Assembly (NCBI GenBank): GCA_019614645.1 | Contig: JABWDB010000014.1 | Coordinates: forward strand, 2,604,001-2,668,000 | From: Stratiolaelaps scimitus | Taxonomy: Eukaryota > Arthropoda > Arachnida > Mesostigmata > Laelapidae | Direction: 5' to 3' | Length of the DNA: 64,000 bases | Shown here: in pieces, positions 1 to 12,932 of the stretch | How positions within the stretch are numbered: position 1 is the first letter of the stretch | Layout: each line of letters begins with the position of its first letter | Program-made: the position numbers and the translations under genes | The notes under the pieces: model-generated | Told to the model about the DNA's origin: nothing | Seen by the model: the letters and a program-made list of their open reading frames with translations, nothing else | Database searches by the model: none

Positions 1-434
1 TTACTCGGCCTGTTGGACAGGCAGACGGCCCGAGCCAGGTTCGCCCACTGAGCGAACGAGAATCCAGACGAGAAAGCCTGCGGCGCGCGGTGCTAGCCGA
101 TCCTATACGGCAATCAGGCCAGCTCAGGAATGCCCTTGAGGTCGCTGCGGGATTACGAGAGGCGGCAGTGAGTCCGGATGCGGCCGCCTGCTACCGTCGC
201 CGCACGATAATAACACTGCCGCCACCTCCACACGGAGAATAGTGAACAGTGTATATATAACACGATTGCGGGCCCGGCGAGCACGGCGCGCGAACGGATA
301 AGTAGAACAGGCATTGCAATGACACGGGGAGGACGATGGCGATGTCGACCAGCGGGAGACTGACTACCACGGTAGTTTGTCATCGTGGCGTGCCGCCATG
401 GGATGCCGCGACACCGACGCTTTGACGGTAGAGC

Positions 435-460
435 GGTCGGTCGGTCGGTCGGTCAGTCAG
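435..460. repeat. (GGTC)n microsatellite
   Basis: Five uninterrupted GGTC units, then one AGTC and AGGC. Confidence 0.9.
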
Positions 461-1169
461 GCAGGCGAGTGGGCGTTCGGATGGACGAACGTGAGATGAT
501 CTAGAGGGAGGCGGGAAGAGCATGCAAAGAAATACGGGCTACACCGACAGCTACGGGATCCTGGCCCGGGCAGTCAATGAACTCAGTCTATGACATGAAA
601 CCCCTCCCCCCACGAACTGGAATCCGGGTGCTGTCCGCCGACTCGACGGAGACCATTGTCGGTGCTCTAGCTCTCCGAGAGCAAGGTTTATCACCTTTCA
701 GAGAAGGAGGGTCCCCCTCCCAATTGTTTTCAGTCCTAGCGGGAGGCTGACGAGTGCCGTTTTAGTGGTGGTGGACGCCATACGAGCCGAGCTACGAACG
801 GTGTGGGGTCGGAAGCAGGCCACGACGACGATGTCAGCGCTAGCATCGTCCTCGACAACACCAGCTGTCACAGGCGTACGATGGTGATTCGTTTTAGTGA
901 TGGCCCAACGTGACTGCAATTGTATCAACGATTTGGCTGGCTATCTACCCTATTACGAGATTCTCTCTTGAGCAGGTAGCTGCCGGGGCAGTTTGGCTGT
1001 GCAGAACGACGCCTCGACGGTCGACTCAGCCTTCTTCAACTGAAGGCCGGCCCACTCTCATCGTTTTTGTTCCACAGGGTGTCGTACATGAATTTATCTA
1101 TTCGTTTTTGTACTAGTAGCTGTAGTATTAATATAATCGTGTGGTCGCCCGTTGGCTCAGCCGCATAGT

Positions 1170-1192
1170 TCTCTCTCTCTCTCGTTCTCTCT
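1170..1192. repeat. (CT)n microsatellite
   Basis: CT repeats with one CGTT interruption, followed by a C-rich run. Confidence 0.9.
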
Positions 1193-1430
1193 GTCCCCCC
1201 CGCTCGAACTCCAGATCGTATCAACTGGTGCGAGCCGTGCTCCGCTTTTGATAGTGGAGCCCCGTGATGGGTGCCGCCCTCTGGCGGTTGCCGGCCGAGG
1301 CTCGAGTTACATAAGGCTGTTCGTCTTGCCCCTCACCCTGTCTCCCGCTATACGGAATCGCGAGTCAGAGCGGGGCCGACCAAGGGGGTTGTCGTGGCGG
1401 AGAGCTACGCGCTCGCTAAACTGTTGCTAT

Positions 1431-1462
1431 CGCCGTTGCCGCTGCCGCCGCCGCCGCCGCCG
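1431..1462. repeat. (CCG)n microsatellite
   Basis: Seven perfect CCG units preceded by degenerate GTTGCCGCTG. It accounts for the proline-rich open frames here. Confidence 0.9.
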
Positions 1463-1922
1463 AATGGATGGAAGCTCCGAGAGGGAGCTCCGACTGACCT
1501 GGAAATGCAACTGAATTGCTCTGAACGACGGAATTGCCATCTCGGATGGACGTCCTGGACAGAAACAGGCCAGACTCAGATGGGCGGCTCGCCCACAGAC
1601 GATGACTTAGCTAAGTGGGTAGAAAGGGTTTTGACTAGGATTTGAGTGGAGCAAACAACCGGTTTGGTTCGTAGGGTTTAATGACAGTGATAAATTAGAA
1701 GGTGCGATTGAAGCGCAGAAAAAATTGAAATGGATTCAATAGCTGCCTCAGCACCTTAAAGGAAGGGAACGGAATATAATGCTTCCCTATAGGTAGAAAC
1801 GAATGGTTGCATTTGTGGTGGCATATCGAGAAGAGCCTAGCGTATCGTATTTGCTCAATGTCATCGATGAGAGGTTGAGGAAATGGTACAACCAGATCCC
1901 AGCTGAAGTAAAGTGACGGACG

Positions 1923-1962
1923 TATATATAGATACATATATATATATATATATATATGTATA
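1923..1962. repeat. (TA)n microsatellite
   Basis: Interrupted once by GATACA. The longest pure stretch is about 26 bp. Confidence 0.92.
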
Positions 1963-2491
1963 GAGCGTCGTAAAATATGTATCACGCACCTTCAGGGCGA
2001 TATGCTTGTCCGCTTGTCGAATAATATGGTTTTAAATAAAAAATTGTCTTATGTCGACGCCGATCGAAATTGTTTCTCACCATCTTTGCACATTAAACGT
2101 TCGCAAGGTCATACTGTGACCTTACACGCCCGCATGACCATTAAAATTAACCATAAACCACCTCTGATAGCTGGATTTCCTAAAATATCCTCCGTTCACA
2201 TTCTAATTAGCCCTCTATTTTGTCAACGAACTTGTCAGGGAGCTTCATACTTTTGCTTTGTTTCGCATTTTGCAGACGCGTTGCATTTATACAAAACAAA
2301 CATGAAATTATTATAGACTCCCCTCTGAGTCGATCTTTGTAATATTTGCTAGTTGGAAATGAGTGCGGGTGGCTGAGACCCCACTGCGTTGGGATATACA
2401 CTTTGTTTTTTAAGAACCATACACATTTCTTAGTTTTTTTAGTGTTCCAAGCTGCTTGTGAGTATGTTTTGGCATTACTAATTATTAGTGT

Positions 2492-2521
2492 GTATATATA
2501 TATATATATATATATGTATAT
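2492..2521. repeat. (TA)n microsatellite
   Basis: Pure TA for over 20 bp, ending TATGTATA. Confidence 0.92.
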
Positions 2522-5500
2522 TAGCACACATAATAAATAATAAATTCGGTATAACATAATGCTGAAATCTCTCCCATATATCATAATAGAATAATGTCTA
2601 AGTCGTTTTTCCTGGAATAATGACACATATGATACCATACGTGCGTATTCGCAAAATCTAGAGCAGACAGGATCTAACCAAAAACATTGCCAACTTCGAT
2701 CTCACACGAGATCCTTCCCTCCAAGCTGCTCATCTTTTGCGTAGAGTGTATTCCCATCATTGAACTTATTCCATGACGAAAAATCGTTGTTATATTCAAT
2801 TCATCTCAGAATCGTTGTTTCAGTTTCCAAATGAGTCATACCCAAAATAGCTCAAATATAAATTATCAAATCGATTAGTCCGCTGCTTCGTATAGGCAGA
2901 CATTGTCACACATTTGTCTGTTATGTATAGCCGCAGGCCCACTTTGCCCATTTGAGAGTTGTGTGTTCGTCGTACCGAAGCCAAGTTTTGGTTGCACTAC
3001 TGATGGTGGTGGAGCTGGCAGTAGGTCATGGTGTTGCTTCAGGAGGACAGCGACGACTGGAACCGAGCGCGTCTAGTGCTCGGCACACTCCACACGATCC
3101 CTCGCATTTCATTTTTGTCCCGGAAGAAGTACACGCCTGGCCCTATGGCCTATGCTGTCTGTGCTGACCAGCGAAGCGATTCCAACAGAAGAGAATGACT
3201 ACTCGTCGCTATGAAACCGCTTACCCCCCACCGAGCCTGCCCCCATACAGTGCTCTCGTTCCCGCACTTGGCTGGCCCTTTTCTTCGATTCCTCCCATGG
3301 ATGGAGTAGGGGGACCTTCCTCAGGCCCTTCACAGCGTTTGTTGCCCGGAACAGACCGACGGTCGGTTCGTTTCGTTGCCAGAGAACGAGTGCTCGGCGA
3401 AGACCTTCTCCCTGAGAGAACTCGCTCCGAAGGGACGGAGCGAACGCTAGAATCCAGAAGGAGGTCAGAGCCCGGCCTTGGACGGGTCCTGCTGCTGCTG
3501 CCGCAACTGCTGGTGGCTGCGGCAACGTAGTGCTGGCAGTGTACAGCGTCTCCTCCTCTTCCACCTCCTGTCCACTTCCCTTTTCCCCTCCTCTGTCGAC
3601 AGCAGAGGGAGAGGGCAGCACTAGGACAGTCTCGATGGTTGCCCCACTATGCCTACCACCACTCGTCCGCTAGCCTGGCCGACCGCTGCCTTCGTAAGAC
3701 TGTTGCTACCCGTAAGCCCTCAGGGTGCTGTATCTCCGGACCGTAGGGTGCACTCGACGGAAAACTCGATTTCGGGCGGATTTTCTTGCAGCTTGATTCA
3801 TTTTGAGCGCGTATCGAATGTCAGCAAACAGGCAAACATCAACTTGGTGAGGTTACGCATCGTTTGTTCGGCTAGTTGTAGGCAATACCGAGTTCGCGAG
3901 AGGGCTACAACGGCCGGGTGTGTGCTGAAGCGCCATAGAACGACGGGTGGCGCGAGCCCGTAGGGAGAGAGACATTTCACAACGCCTCCCCGCGTTATTC
4001 CCCGATCGTCCCGCTTTCCCTCAAGACCCCGTTCATCTTGTGTCTGCCTGGCTGCCCCTACATTGGATGGAATTGAGGCAGGAGCGAATAGGGAACTTGG
4101 AGGTGGGGAAGCGGAGGGATGCCTGATTACGCCGTTTCGCAATATCCCGACCCCCCGCAACCCCCCGACAGCAGTCCCCGCTGCGCAGGCAGCCATACGA
4201 ACCCCCTGACCCATCCCCCGATGCCCTGGACACGCGGGGAAACAAGAGGGCAGGTGTGGGACGGACGGCGAGGCCACCGAGCTACCTAGATGGTTACATG
4301 GAACCCCCGTGCCGTGACCCCACTGTGCACCCAGCGCCCCCTACACCACGTAAGGACACCGCACACCTTCACGGACGCAGTAGCAAGCAGCAGTAGGCTG
4401 TACAGGTGCGAAACACACGGCTCCGCAATATAGGCAGACGCGCACAGACAAACAGATAGACCATTGAGATCGGCGTAGATACGATTAGTTCTGTTTTATT
4501 TAGAACTAATAAATGAATAAAAGTCATTCGTTTGACAGACAGAAAGCATGGTAGTGCCAATGCACGCCCGGTCGCTAACCCAGCCACTAAATGTTTCCTT
4601 GATAATTCCATGGAAACCTCATCTTCGGGGACTTAATGGCGGGAACCTCTGCGCTAAGTAAGATCCCTGAAACACGTGTGCACTCGTACCTTAGTAACAA
4701 CCAAAATGTCAATAGACGAATATAGTTTTTATTTCTGTGTTTCTATTTTAGTGCACGCACAACTTGCCGTAAACGAAACAGGTTTATCTTAGATTTCAAC
4801 ACTTCTGAATGTGTTTGTTTATTATATTAATATTATACAGAATATTTTTCCTGGCGGTGGGTGGGCATCAAAAAAGCTATAATCCAACGCGAGTCCATCT
4901 TGCTGATCGCAAGATGCACTGGAAAAGCATTGGTATGTACTAGGTCCTCAATATGATACTAGGCTTACATTCGATTATATTATTTCATCCACATGAGAAT
5001 TGTTATACCTCAACTCTGAGTTGTATGTCGTCCTCATTTATCCGAAGCAAATAACATGAGCCGATAATTTCTTCTCTATATATATTTTCTATATTAGCAG
5101 CATAGAAAAGGCCATACAACCAATGCAGTAGTGGTGTATCTAGTACCAGACCAATGTTATTAGGCATTTTTAGTATGGTAATCTCTTCAGTGCCCGAATG
5201 GTGATTTCCATCGACTTCTCTTCAAATGATGCTCTTTAGCGGAGAGCGAGCCAATGTGATGGATATGGAACATTTATGGTAGATGTCCACGTAAACAGGC
5301 GAAGGTTATTTCGAAAGAATCGAGTTTTTGTTCGAAGGGATAATGTTCGCAGCATTACCTTCGTTTTCATCGAAGGGCAGTTTGCAGCGTTAATATTTGA
5401 GAAACTCTTACGTACGAAGGTCTTAATGCCACTTTGTTTTCGGAGACTTTATTCGTTCAACGTGAGCGCTCACTACGTCCATACTTATTACTACAGCGGC

Positions 5501-6649
5501 ATCTATAAGCGTCGAATGATGAATGTGCCTACATTTCAAATGCAGATTAATCACTGTTTACGTAATAATAAACTACAACTACGGATAATAATTGCAATAT
5601 ATAAACCGAAACTGTAATTTGCAGCTGCCCCCCCCCCATCCCTCTTTATTTCTCTCTCCCTCTCTCGTATACCCCCTCCTGTAATTAAACTCCGCTGCTG
5701 CTGCTGAAAAGCGAAGACAGAAACAAAGAAGGAAGGAGATTGAAGAAGAGATTGTCCTTTCCCTGAGGGGGTCTGCCTGTGTGAGAGCGTCTGTGTCCGA
5801 GCCTGTGGCTGAGAGATTGTCCCAGGCGCAAATCCAAGCCGATTCTCTCACTAAGGAAGAGGCCGGATGTTGGCTCAACCTTTCGCAGTTCTCAGCGTCT
5901 TGGCATATTTACATAACAATGGCACAGAGCAGCCCGCGTTTATTCATCGTCGTAGGCAGATGGTGGCTGGCGGCTGTCGTGCCTGCGAGCTCAACGGAGT
6001 TGGCAGCCAGCGCGGAAGATCCCGGACGCTTCGTGACTGCGCATCGTCAACCTGTCATCAACCATCATATTATATATAATCGTTATGGTTTTTTCTACCA
6101 ATTACTATTAGTTATATCAAGGGTTGCGCCACCCTCGCATCTATTGTATGTATCAGCTAACGGATAGTATTATAACATACTCTATCATTGTAATTGTACT
6201 GGTTAGCCCAGAAGTGGATCGCGAAAGGGACTTATCAATTGGTTGTCCACCCGATTTTACTCTAAATACGACAAGAACTCTCACATCGAATTAGAATAGC
6301 TTCGCTTGTTCGCAGTTTGTTGTGTGTTGCTGTCATCGTTGCTAAAACTCAGGTTCAACATAATCGCTGAGCGAATCTTTCCTGGACAGCACGCACTGAA
6401 GAAGAGTTTGCTTTGAATTTAGCGGGGCAGTCCGTACCACAGTCACCGCAGCTGTACGGACCGTACGGTGCCATTCCCTTCCTCACATTCTGTATCCTGG
6501 ATACCCTCCCTCATTCTAGCCCCTGGTCTCTCCTCCTGGGTTAGCTAACAGGGTTGTCGACTGGGTTCAAACAGTTCCCGGCCGGCGCCGTTGGTATTCG
6601 GTGGCAGCTCATCGGTTAGAAAATAGAGAGACCTCGATTCCTTCCCCCC

Positions 6650-6664
6650 TCTCTCTCTCTCTCT
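6650..6664. repeat. (CT)n microsatellite
   Basis: Seven CT units after a C6 run. Confidence 0.85.
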
Positions 6665-8400
6665 AGTTTAACTGGAACTGACTCCCTTTCCAGTTTTCAG
6701 ATCCAGAAGCCGGAACGAGTAGCCGGGTAGCTAGAAGGAATCGGTGCCCGGGAATGGTCGAGGTATAAGGTACTCTGAGACAAAAAGACTGACAAGCAAT
6801 CTTCCTGTATACGTGATAGTGATAATACTAAACAAATTCAAAAAGTAGTCGCGCATCGTTCTAGACAGATCGCTCATTGCATAGTTCTTGGGAGGGTTGT
6901 TACTGCAAGATATTTCTGCATGGGTGAGAAATTTGACAAAATGCGCATTTGACATTGTCGGGTGGCCGGCTGATGGCTCGAATTTGACTCGGCTAGCTAA
7001 TGCTGCCTTTGAGCAAACACAGTAATTGGCCTTCCGGTTTCTGCGCGAACTTCTAATGCGGTATCACTCGAATAAAGCGATTTACACATCAGCACCTATA
7101 CAAGCAGTGGTGTGGACTAGGAGGAAACGGTAACCGTGCTCCGTTCATAGAACTTTCCTTCCGTTACAAAGCATCGTCGGACGCTATATATTCAACATTT
7201 GTACCTTTCAGTCAAACAGTTCAAACGGCAGAAATTATCCAAGGGTGTGTGTCAAACTAAGAAAAACTGAACACAGACAATTGTGGTGACAATCAAGGCC
7301 ACCTTTGTTCGAAGCGGAAGTCGATTACCTTTGCCAAAAGAGTAGAAGCGCAAACGTACTCCTGCTGCATCTCTCAGATGTAGATGCTTTTAAAAAGAGG
7401 AAAAATTTAAAGCCACGAGAAAGTCGGTATAGATTGCCAGAATCACACAGACCCCTAGTTGGATGACATGCGATTTTGAATGTCCATACATACATCACCA
7501 CGGTAGCTCAATCATTTTTATGTCGGCGTGCTCTTGTCATAAGCGACACTTATACGTAAACATAAATCTGTTTCAGAAGGCTCAAGTAAGTCGAGAACAG
7601 CCTACCGTCTACTTTTATACCAAAAATTATAATAGGAGATGAATAATTATAATACACCTGACCTAAATATTCCAGTTGGTCGCACTGGGGCTTCGCTTGT
7701 GATGGGCCTTTGACGCAATACTAAACAACGGTACCGAGGCTTGTAATGGGTGGGAGGCCCCTGAGAGCCAACAATAAAAAGTATTTACATTTTTTTAAAT
7801 GTGTAAATATGCCATGCGGACATGGGAACTGTGAATAGCAGACCTTCCGCAACTCGTTTACAATTCGGCGAACAATGAGCTAGCCCCATATGAAATCAAA
7901 GATTGATTAGTTATTTACAAGACGTCTGAACTGAGGTTAAATGTCCAGCACGACATATCGAACCACCTTATGCGATTTGCGGCCAACATATCGTTGGCAA
8001 CCCTTTGACAGTAGTACCGGGAGCCCACAGGGTTTTCAAATCAAGAATGCCTTTACTTGAACGGATATACCGTTTCGCGGAGTGTCCCTCTGTTCAACAG
8101 CCGTATATTATATTTCGGCGGTTGGCCTTGGGCAGCTTATGAGCATGAGAATAAGGAGATATCATCAGAGTCGCATGTTCGATGCGAACCTAAGTCATTT
8201 GTTCTTATTCCGCCGAAGGTGTACGTTTGCACAAAAATATCCCTAGTATGTAGGTGTACATGTACGGGGGACAGTAACAATATCGATTAAATGTCATCCT
8301 TCCTTTCTTATACAACACGATACGATACTCCTGCTCTCACATGGCCTGACAAGGCACGGTGCGATGCCTTCAAGAAGGGATTGGTGACCACAACCCCCAA

Positions 8401-8422
8401 CGCCGCCGCCGCCGCCACCACC
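8401..8422. repeat. (CCG)n/(CCA)n microsatellite
   Basis: Five CCG units pass into CCA units. On the minus strand this gives the Gly-rich open frame seen in the area. Confidence 0.9.
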
Positions 8423-8635
8423 AACACTACCGAGTATCGTCATTAATCGTAACCGAGGCAAGCCGTCGGCCTCTTTTGGAGCTAAGAAGGGAAGCGCTCG
8501 GAACGCACAAGGGAAAGCAGTAGTAGTGGTGGTCGTAGTGGTAGGATCAATATCGTTGAGGTATGAAGGGTCATGTTTCATTTTTCAGTCGAGATACGCC
8601 GACCCGACCTGGGAGAACCATTCTGCTGCTCGTCG

Positions 8636-8662
8636 GCCGCCGCCGCCGCCGCCGCAGCAGCC
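8636..8662. repeat. (CCG)n/(CAG)n microsatellite
   Basis: CGGCCGCCGCC continues as pure CCG and ends in CAGCAG. Confidence 0.9.
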
Positions 8663-9690
8663 GCTGGCAGTGAGGCAATTGCGTCATATATCCCACGTGG
8701 CCATACTAGGCACCAGTACAGCAAAGACCATCACACGATACAGTAGCAAAGGGCTACTTCTGAGGTGGTCGTTTTGCTGGACGGGTCGCCATGCGGACAG
8801 CTGCAGCGCGGCGGTCCAGGGTTGGTTGGATGACAAGAAGCAAAAAAGAATTTCAATTTTTCCTGTCGTAAAAATGTACGGACCACTCCTGCACACATAG
8901 ACCCTTCCAAAAGGTTTACACAGACACCGACCCGCAGGTAGCCTGACGGCACTGTCGCACCGCGAAGTCCACGACCGCCACGGTGTCCCGTCTGTAGACG
9001 CCACCTCCATGAAGGGAGTCGTTTTGTGAAGCTGGGAACTCGCTAGCGAGCTGCGGGTTTGTCCAACCAGCGACGTTACTTCCTTCTCCTTTTTCTTGCC
9101 CACAATGTACTAACCCACTTGTATCATCCCCGCACCCAGCCACCCAATCCCATCGTAGCTGCCTGCGCCCAATTCGAGTCTTGCTTTTTGCCTTGGACGC
9201 GTTGGAGTCCGGCGACCATGTTCCCGACGCTATGTTCCCTATAGGTTGCTACCCCATCTGCCTGCCTCTCCGCTTGCTCGCTTCCACTTCACTCGTAACT
9301 ACTTCGAGTTCAATGGCGAAATAGCGGTAGGAGGCAGGCGACAGCGGTGCTTAGCTGTACGCCCTCCAGCTTCCCAGCGCCAGTTCGGCCGTCGCGACTG
9401 CTGCCTAGTGTGTTACTGGCAACGACAACTAGCTCTCCGGCGGGCGTTGTCCGCCTTGCCACTCTGTGCGGGGTACCGAACCTCCTGCTGGCATCCGACG
9501 TCTTGCACAACCCCCGCCCCCGCCGAATGTTCCCAAGCCCGGCTCCTTCCGCCGCTTCGTCCCTTGTTCATTCCTTTCGTTCGACTTCGCCCCTCGTTGC
9601 TCGACCCTCAGCTACAGACCAACGCCTCTCCATACTCTGACCCTTATTCGCGCCAATAGATAGATTCCCTGTTCGTTCTTCGGCTTACTC

Positions 9691-9715
9691 GTCGACGTTG
9701 TCGTCGTCGTCGTCG
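9691..9715. repeat. (GTC)n microsatellite
   Basis: Five consecutive GTC units after GTCGACGTT. The poly-Ser open frame here comes from it. Confidence 0.88.
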
Positions 9716-10107
9716 GCTTCTTCATCTTCTGCACTAACAGCAGAACAGAGAGAACTGCAGCAGAGGCTACCGCCACTATCACTACTTTTGCTGTGGCCGC
9801 TACTCTTCGACTACTCGGTCTGCTGTCTGCCTGCCTTATTTTATTTGTCCAATGCCTCTACTGCTGCTGCTACCACGCTGCCGATGTCCAGCGGTGGTGT
9901 TGTAGTGGTGGCCGCCGGCTTTACAGCCGACGCCACCGCCGCCGTCACTACCGCTGCTATTTCAGCGGCCAGCAGGAGCTACCCCTCTTGCTGCCATCGC
10001 TGCTCTTGAGTCCTTTCCGTCTGTGCAATTGCTTCACCCCCAGCGTCCCTTAGCCCTCTGCTGTAGCCCCTGTCGGTGTTCGAGTGAAGAGGCTCCTTCA
10101 AAACGAA

Positions 10108-10118
10108 CCCCCCCCCCC
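10108..10118. repeat. C11 homopolymer
   Basis: Pure C run in a pyrimidine-rich stretch. Confidence 0.9.
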
Positions 10119-10229
10119 GATAACCTCCTCGCTCTCCCACTCCGCTCTTCTCTCCCGAGATCTTTGCGTCACCCCGACCCAGCCCCCTGCCCCCCGCATC
10201 AAAGCCTTAGATCCACGTCGTCCTTTACG

Positions 10230-10251
10230 CCCCCCCCCCCCCCGCCCCCCC
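10230..10251. repeat. C-run with single G interruption
   Basis: C14-G-C7, a potential i-motif/G-quadruplex tract. Confidence 0.9.
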
Positions 10252-11564
10252 AGGTCCTCCATCGTTCTATTGCCCCTTTCGAAGTCTTCACATCTCCCAG
10301 TCGTTCTTGCCGTCTGTCGTTTCTCTTTTGCTGTCGTCCTTCTCCGCCACGCTTATAGAGGAAAACAGCGAACAGGGTGAACGGAACAGAAACACAAGAG
10401 AGCAAGAATGGGCGCAAAAAGCGGAAGCCAGTGAGTAAGAAGCCTATGGCAGCAGTATCCGTACGCGGGTATCCGTGCGGTGTGTTGTGGACTGGCGTCG
10501 GTCATTGCGATTGGACGACAGGACGAGGAACGCTGGACGGCCGGACGCTAGCAGGGAAAATGGAGGAGGGCATAGAAGTCGGAGTGGAGCGATTTGAGGA
10601 AAGCAGCAATTGTAAAGTACAAGACGCCGACGACCGAAGAGCTGCAATACGGCGAGGGCAGGGTGGAGCGATGGGATCTGTGCGAACAACGTCCGCGCTG
10701 GCATTGATCCGCGCTTGCTGCCGCGACTGCCAGCCACTGCTTCTCGTTGTGCCTCAAATAGTAGGACTCTGCAAGAGATGCTAGATGACACTACCGCTGG
10801 CGCTGTAGTGTCCGCTAGCATACCCGCGATCGTCGAACTCCACCTTGGTTAAAGGCGATCTAGTTTGACTTCTTGTATCGTTTCTTATTTAATATTTCTA
10901 CAATGGCAGCTGTAATTGTTCTATATAAATCTAAATGAACAAATCCCTTAAACATGATAGCTGTAGCACAAAGGAGAGCATGGATTGAGAACGGATTGGC
11001 GAATCGTTTGGTCGTTGGCATTGAATCGGCCCTTTATTGTATTCGATATTGATCATCTACCAAGCAACGTCGTGACCGCGACTTAATAGAACGTGACTTG
11101 CGCATTCGATATTGCGCAATAATCGATCAGTGTCACGGCCATAGAGCTGCGGAGCACAGGCGTGTGTCGCCATCGTACAAGGGAGGCAAGGTGCCATAGC
11201 GGCTCCCCGTTGCGACTCCTGCTACCAGCATCTGGCCTCTGGCAGTCATAGAAGTTTCAGAGAAAACCGGACGCCGCCTGAGGCACGTCCGAGGCGATGA
11301 TACTTTCGAAATACCTTCGTGCACGGAACGCCCAACCAGCTTGCTTGCTTGACTGCTGTAAGCGTTCGGCCCAGCCGAGAGGATACGCCGGAAGTCACGT
11401 TCTTGCTTTACTCCTTGTCGGCAAGGCTGGCCGAAGAGCCGAAACGCCGACAGCGAAGAAGGGCAGGCCGGCAGAAGGAGGCCGCCACCGCTGAAACCGC
11501 GCTTGCGAAAAATCTCACCACCTACACACTACTACTTCTAGCAACTCCTTGTCGTTCTCCATCG

Positions 11565-11589
11565 CTGCCGTCGCCGCCGCCGCCGCCGA
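11565..11589. repeat. (CCG)n microsatellite
   Basis: CTGCCGTCG followed by five perfect CCG units. Confidence 0.88.
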
Positions 11590-12907
11590 CGTTGATTCGA
11601 CGTTTCTGGCCCATGGGTACACCGGCCGCGTGGCTGTCCCTCCACCGAAGGCGCCAGAATCTCAGTGGTTGCAAGCCAATGTGCTTGCTGGAGGCAACCG
11701 TCCCTCGTCTCTTATTCCTGGGAACGGCTGCAGTTGGCAGTGTGCAGAAAGGCTACATAAGCGCGTATGGGCTATTACAGGAAGCGCCCGATGACTCTGT
11801 GGCGTTGTAGGGCCGGGCATCAGAGGTCTGTCAGTCGGTTGGTAGATCGCTTGCCCATAGCTTTCCTGCTTCCAGTACATTCGCCCTTTATCCGTATGGT
11901 CTCGGGCATTCAGTACAGGCGCGCACATTATGCTGGGCAACGAAAGCGTGTTACGTCAGATGGCGAATGAATCGGGGGTGACTGCTGATAGCAAAAGTGC
12001 ATCAAAGAAGTTAAGATAGAGTCTAAGGGTCACAGTTGTTCAATACAGCGCTGGATGCGTCTATTACAAGGAAGAGAGCCTTTAGCTTGCAACCCAATGG
12101 ATGCCATTAGAACGGTTCGTTTCTTCATCTGAGGAGCACCCTTAAATTTGGCCTGTTGTGTCCGCCTAAAGGGAATAACGCATTAGCGTTTTAAGGATAC
12201 TGCTGAACTCCTGGCCTGCGACGTTCCTTAATGCTGCAACGTCAGCCGGCAGACCTCGGTTATTAAAGGTGCAGTCACAAGCCTAGTTTGGTGGCTCTAA
12301 CCAAAGTGGCTTTTCACAGCTTTATCATGAAAGGTAAAACTTGTTTCTTTGCCGAACACTTCGTGTCTACTCCCTGTGTATTCGCCACTTGGCTTACAGC
12401 CTACAAAGCCCGAGTGTGGACCTTTTAGTTGTCCGAATTGCTTCTAAACCAGCTCCAACGCAAAATCAACAAGTGTTCTATTATACACGAAGATGCAAGT
12501 ATTGCCATATGCGACGAGTCGTACGTTTAGCTATAAGCACTCCAAACGCAACTGGACGATAAGAGCCCACGCAGACATATCCGTTCTGCACATGCATTAC
12601 ATTTTACCTTATAGTGCATTAACGATATCAATTATACCACTACAGCTCGGCACTTCAACACAACCCTGGCATTCAAATCGTACGCAAACTCGAGAAAATG
12701 CCCATCGTCGCGGCCAGCAGTGGCATCCCACCCTCTTCTCAAGTAGTCGCACTTGTTCTCTCTCTCTCGCTCTTTCTCTTTATCTTCTTGGCTGATGTTA
12801 TGCTACGCGTGCGTCGTTTCCATTCATCCAAGTTGCGCTCGACCAAATGTCGACTGCCACATGGCAACTGGCGCTGGAGCAAGGCTGCAATGGACAGTGC
12901 GGTGTAA

Positions 12908-12932
12908 GGGCGGGCGGGCGGGCGGGCGGGGG
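12908..12932. repeat. (GGGC)n microsatellite
   Basis: Five GGGC units followed by G5. Such G-triplet spacing can form a G-quadruplex. Confidence 0.9.

Larger units (their letters stand above)
1..1922. other. GC-rich gene-free stretch
   Basis: Apart from the microsatellites, I see no recognisable gene, RNA or mobile element. Open frames of up to 124 codons at 1152-1645 overlap the (CCG)n tract and encode low-complexity Arg/Ser/Pro peptides, as GC-rich repeats do. Confidence 0.6.
1963..8290. other. Mostly AT-rich gene-free stretch with one GC-rich island
   Basis: A GC-rich island at about 3190-4300 has overlapping open frames on both strands (140 and 159 codons, minus) without recognisable motifs. 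The rest is AT-rich. A small perfect hairpin occurs at 4896-4916 (CATCTTGC/GCAAGATG, 5-nt loop). No TE protein was recognised in any frame. Confidence 0.55.
8291..10850. other. GC- and pyrimidine-rich low-complexity block
   Basis: Strand-asymmetric: long C/T-rich plus-strand stretches around 9.2-10.35 kb with CCG, GTC and C-run repeats. Open frames in all plus frames give Ser/Pro/Leu-rich peptides. The composition resembles 5' flanks or long UTRs of arthropod developmental genes, but I see no TSS motif or conserved exon. Confidence 0.5.

Noticed and set aside
2346..2540. Peptides with Tyr-Ile repeats, also seen near 1.9, 15.5 and 32.3 kb
   Set aside because: Translations of (TA)n microsatellites.
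9246..10417. Cluster of open frames in all plus frames and one minus frame
   Set aside because: All are low-complexity Ser/Pro/Leu peptides caused by a pyrimidine-rich, stop-poor strand, and no frame is preferred.
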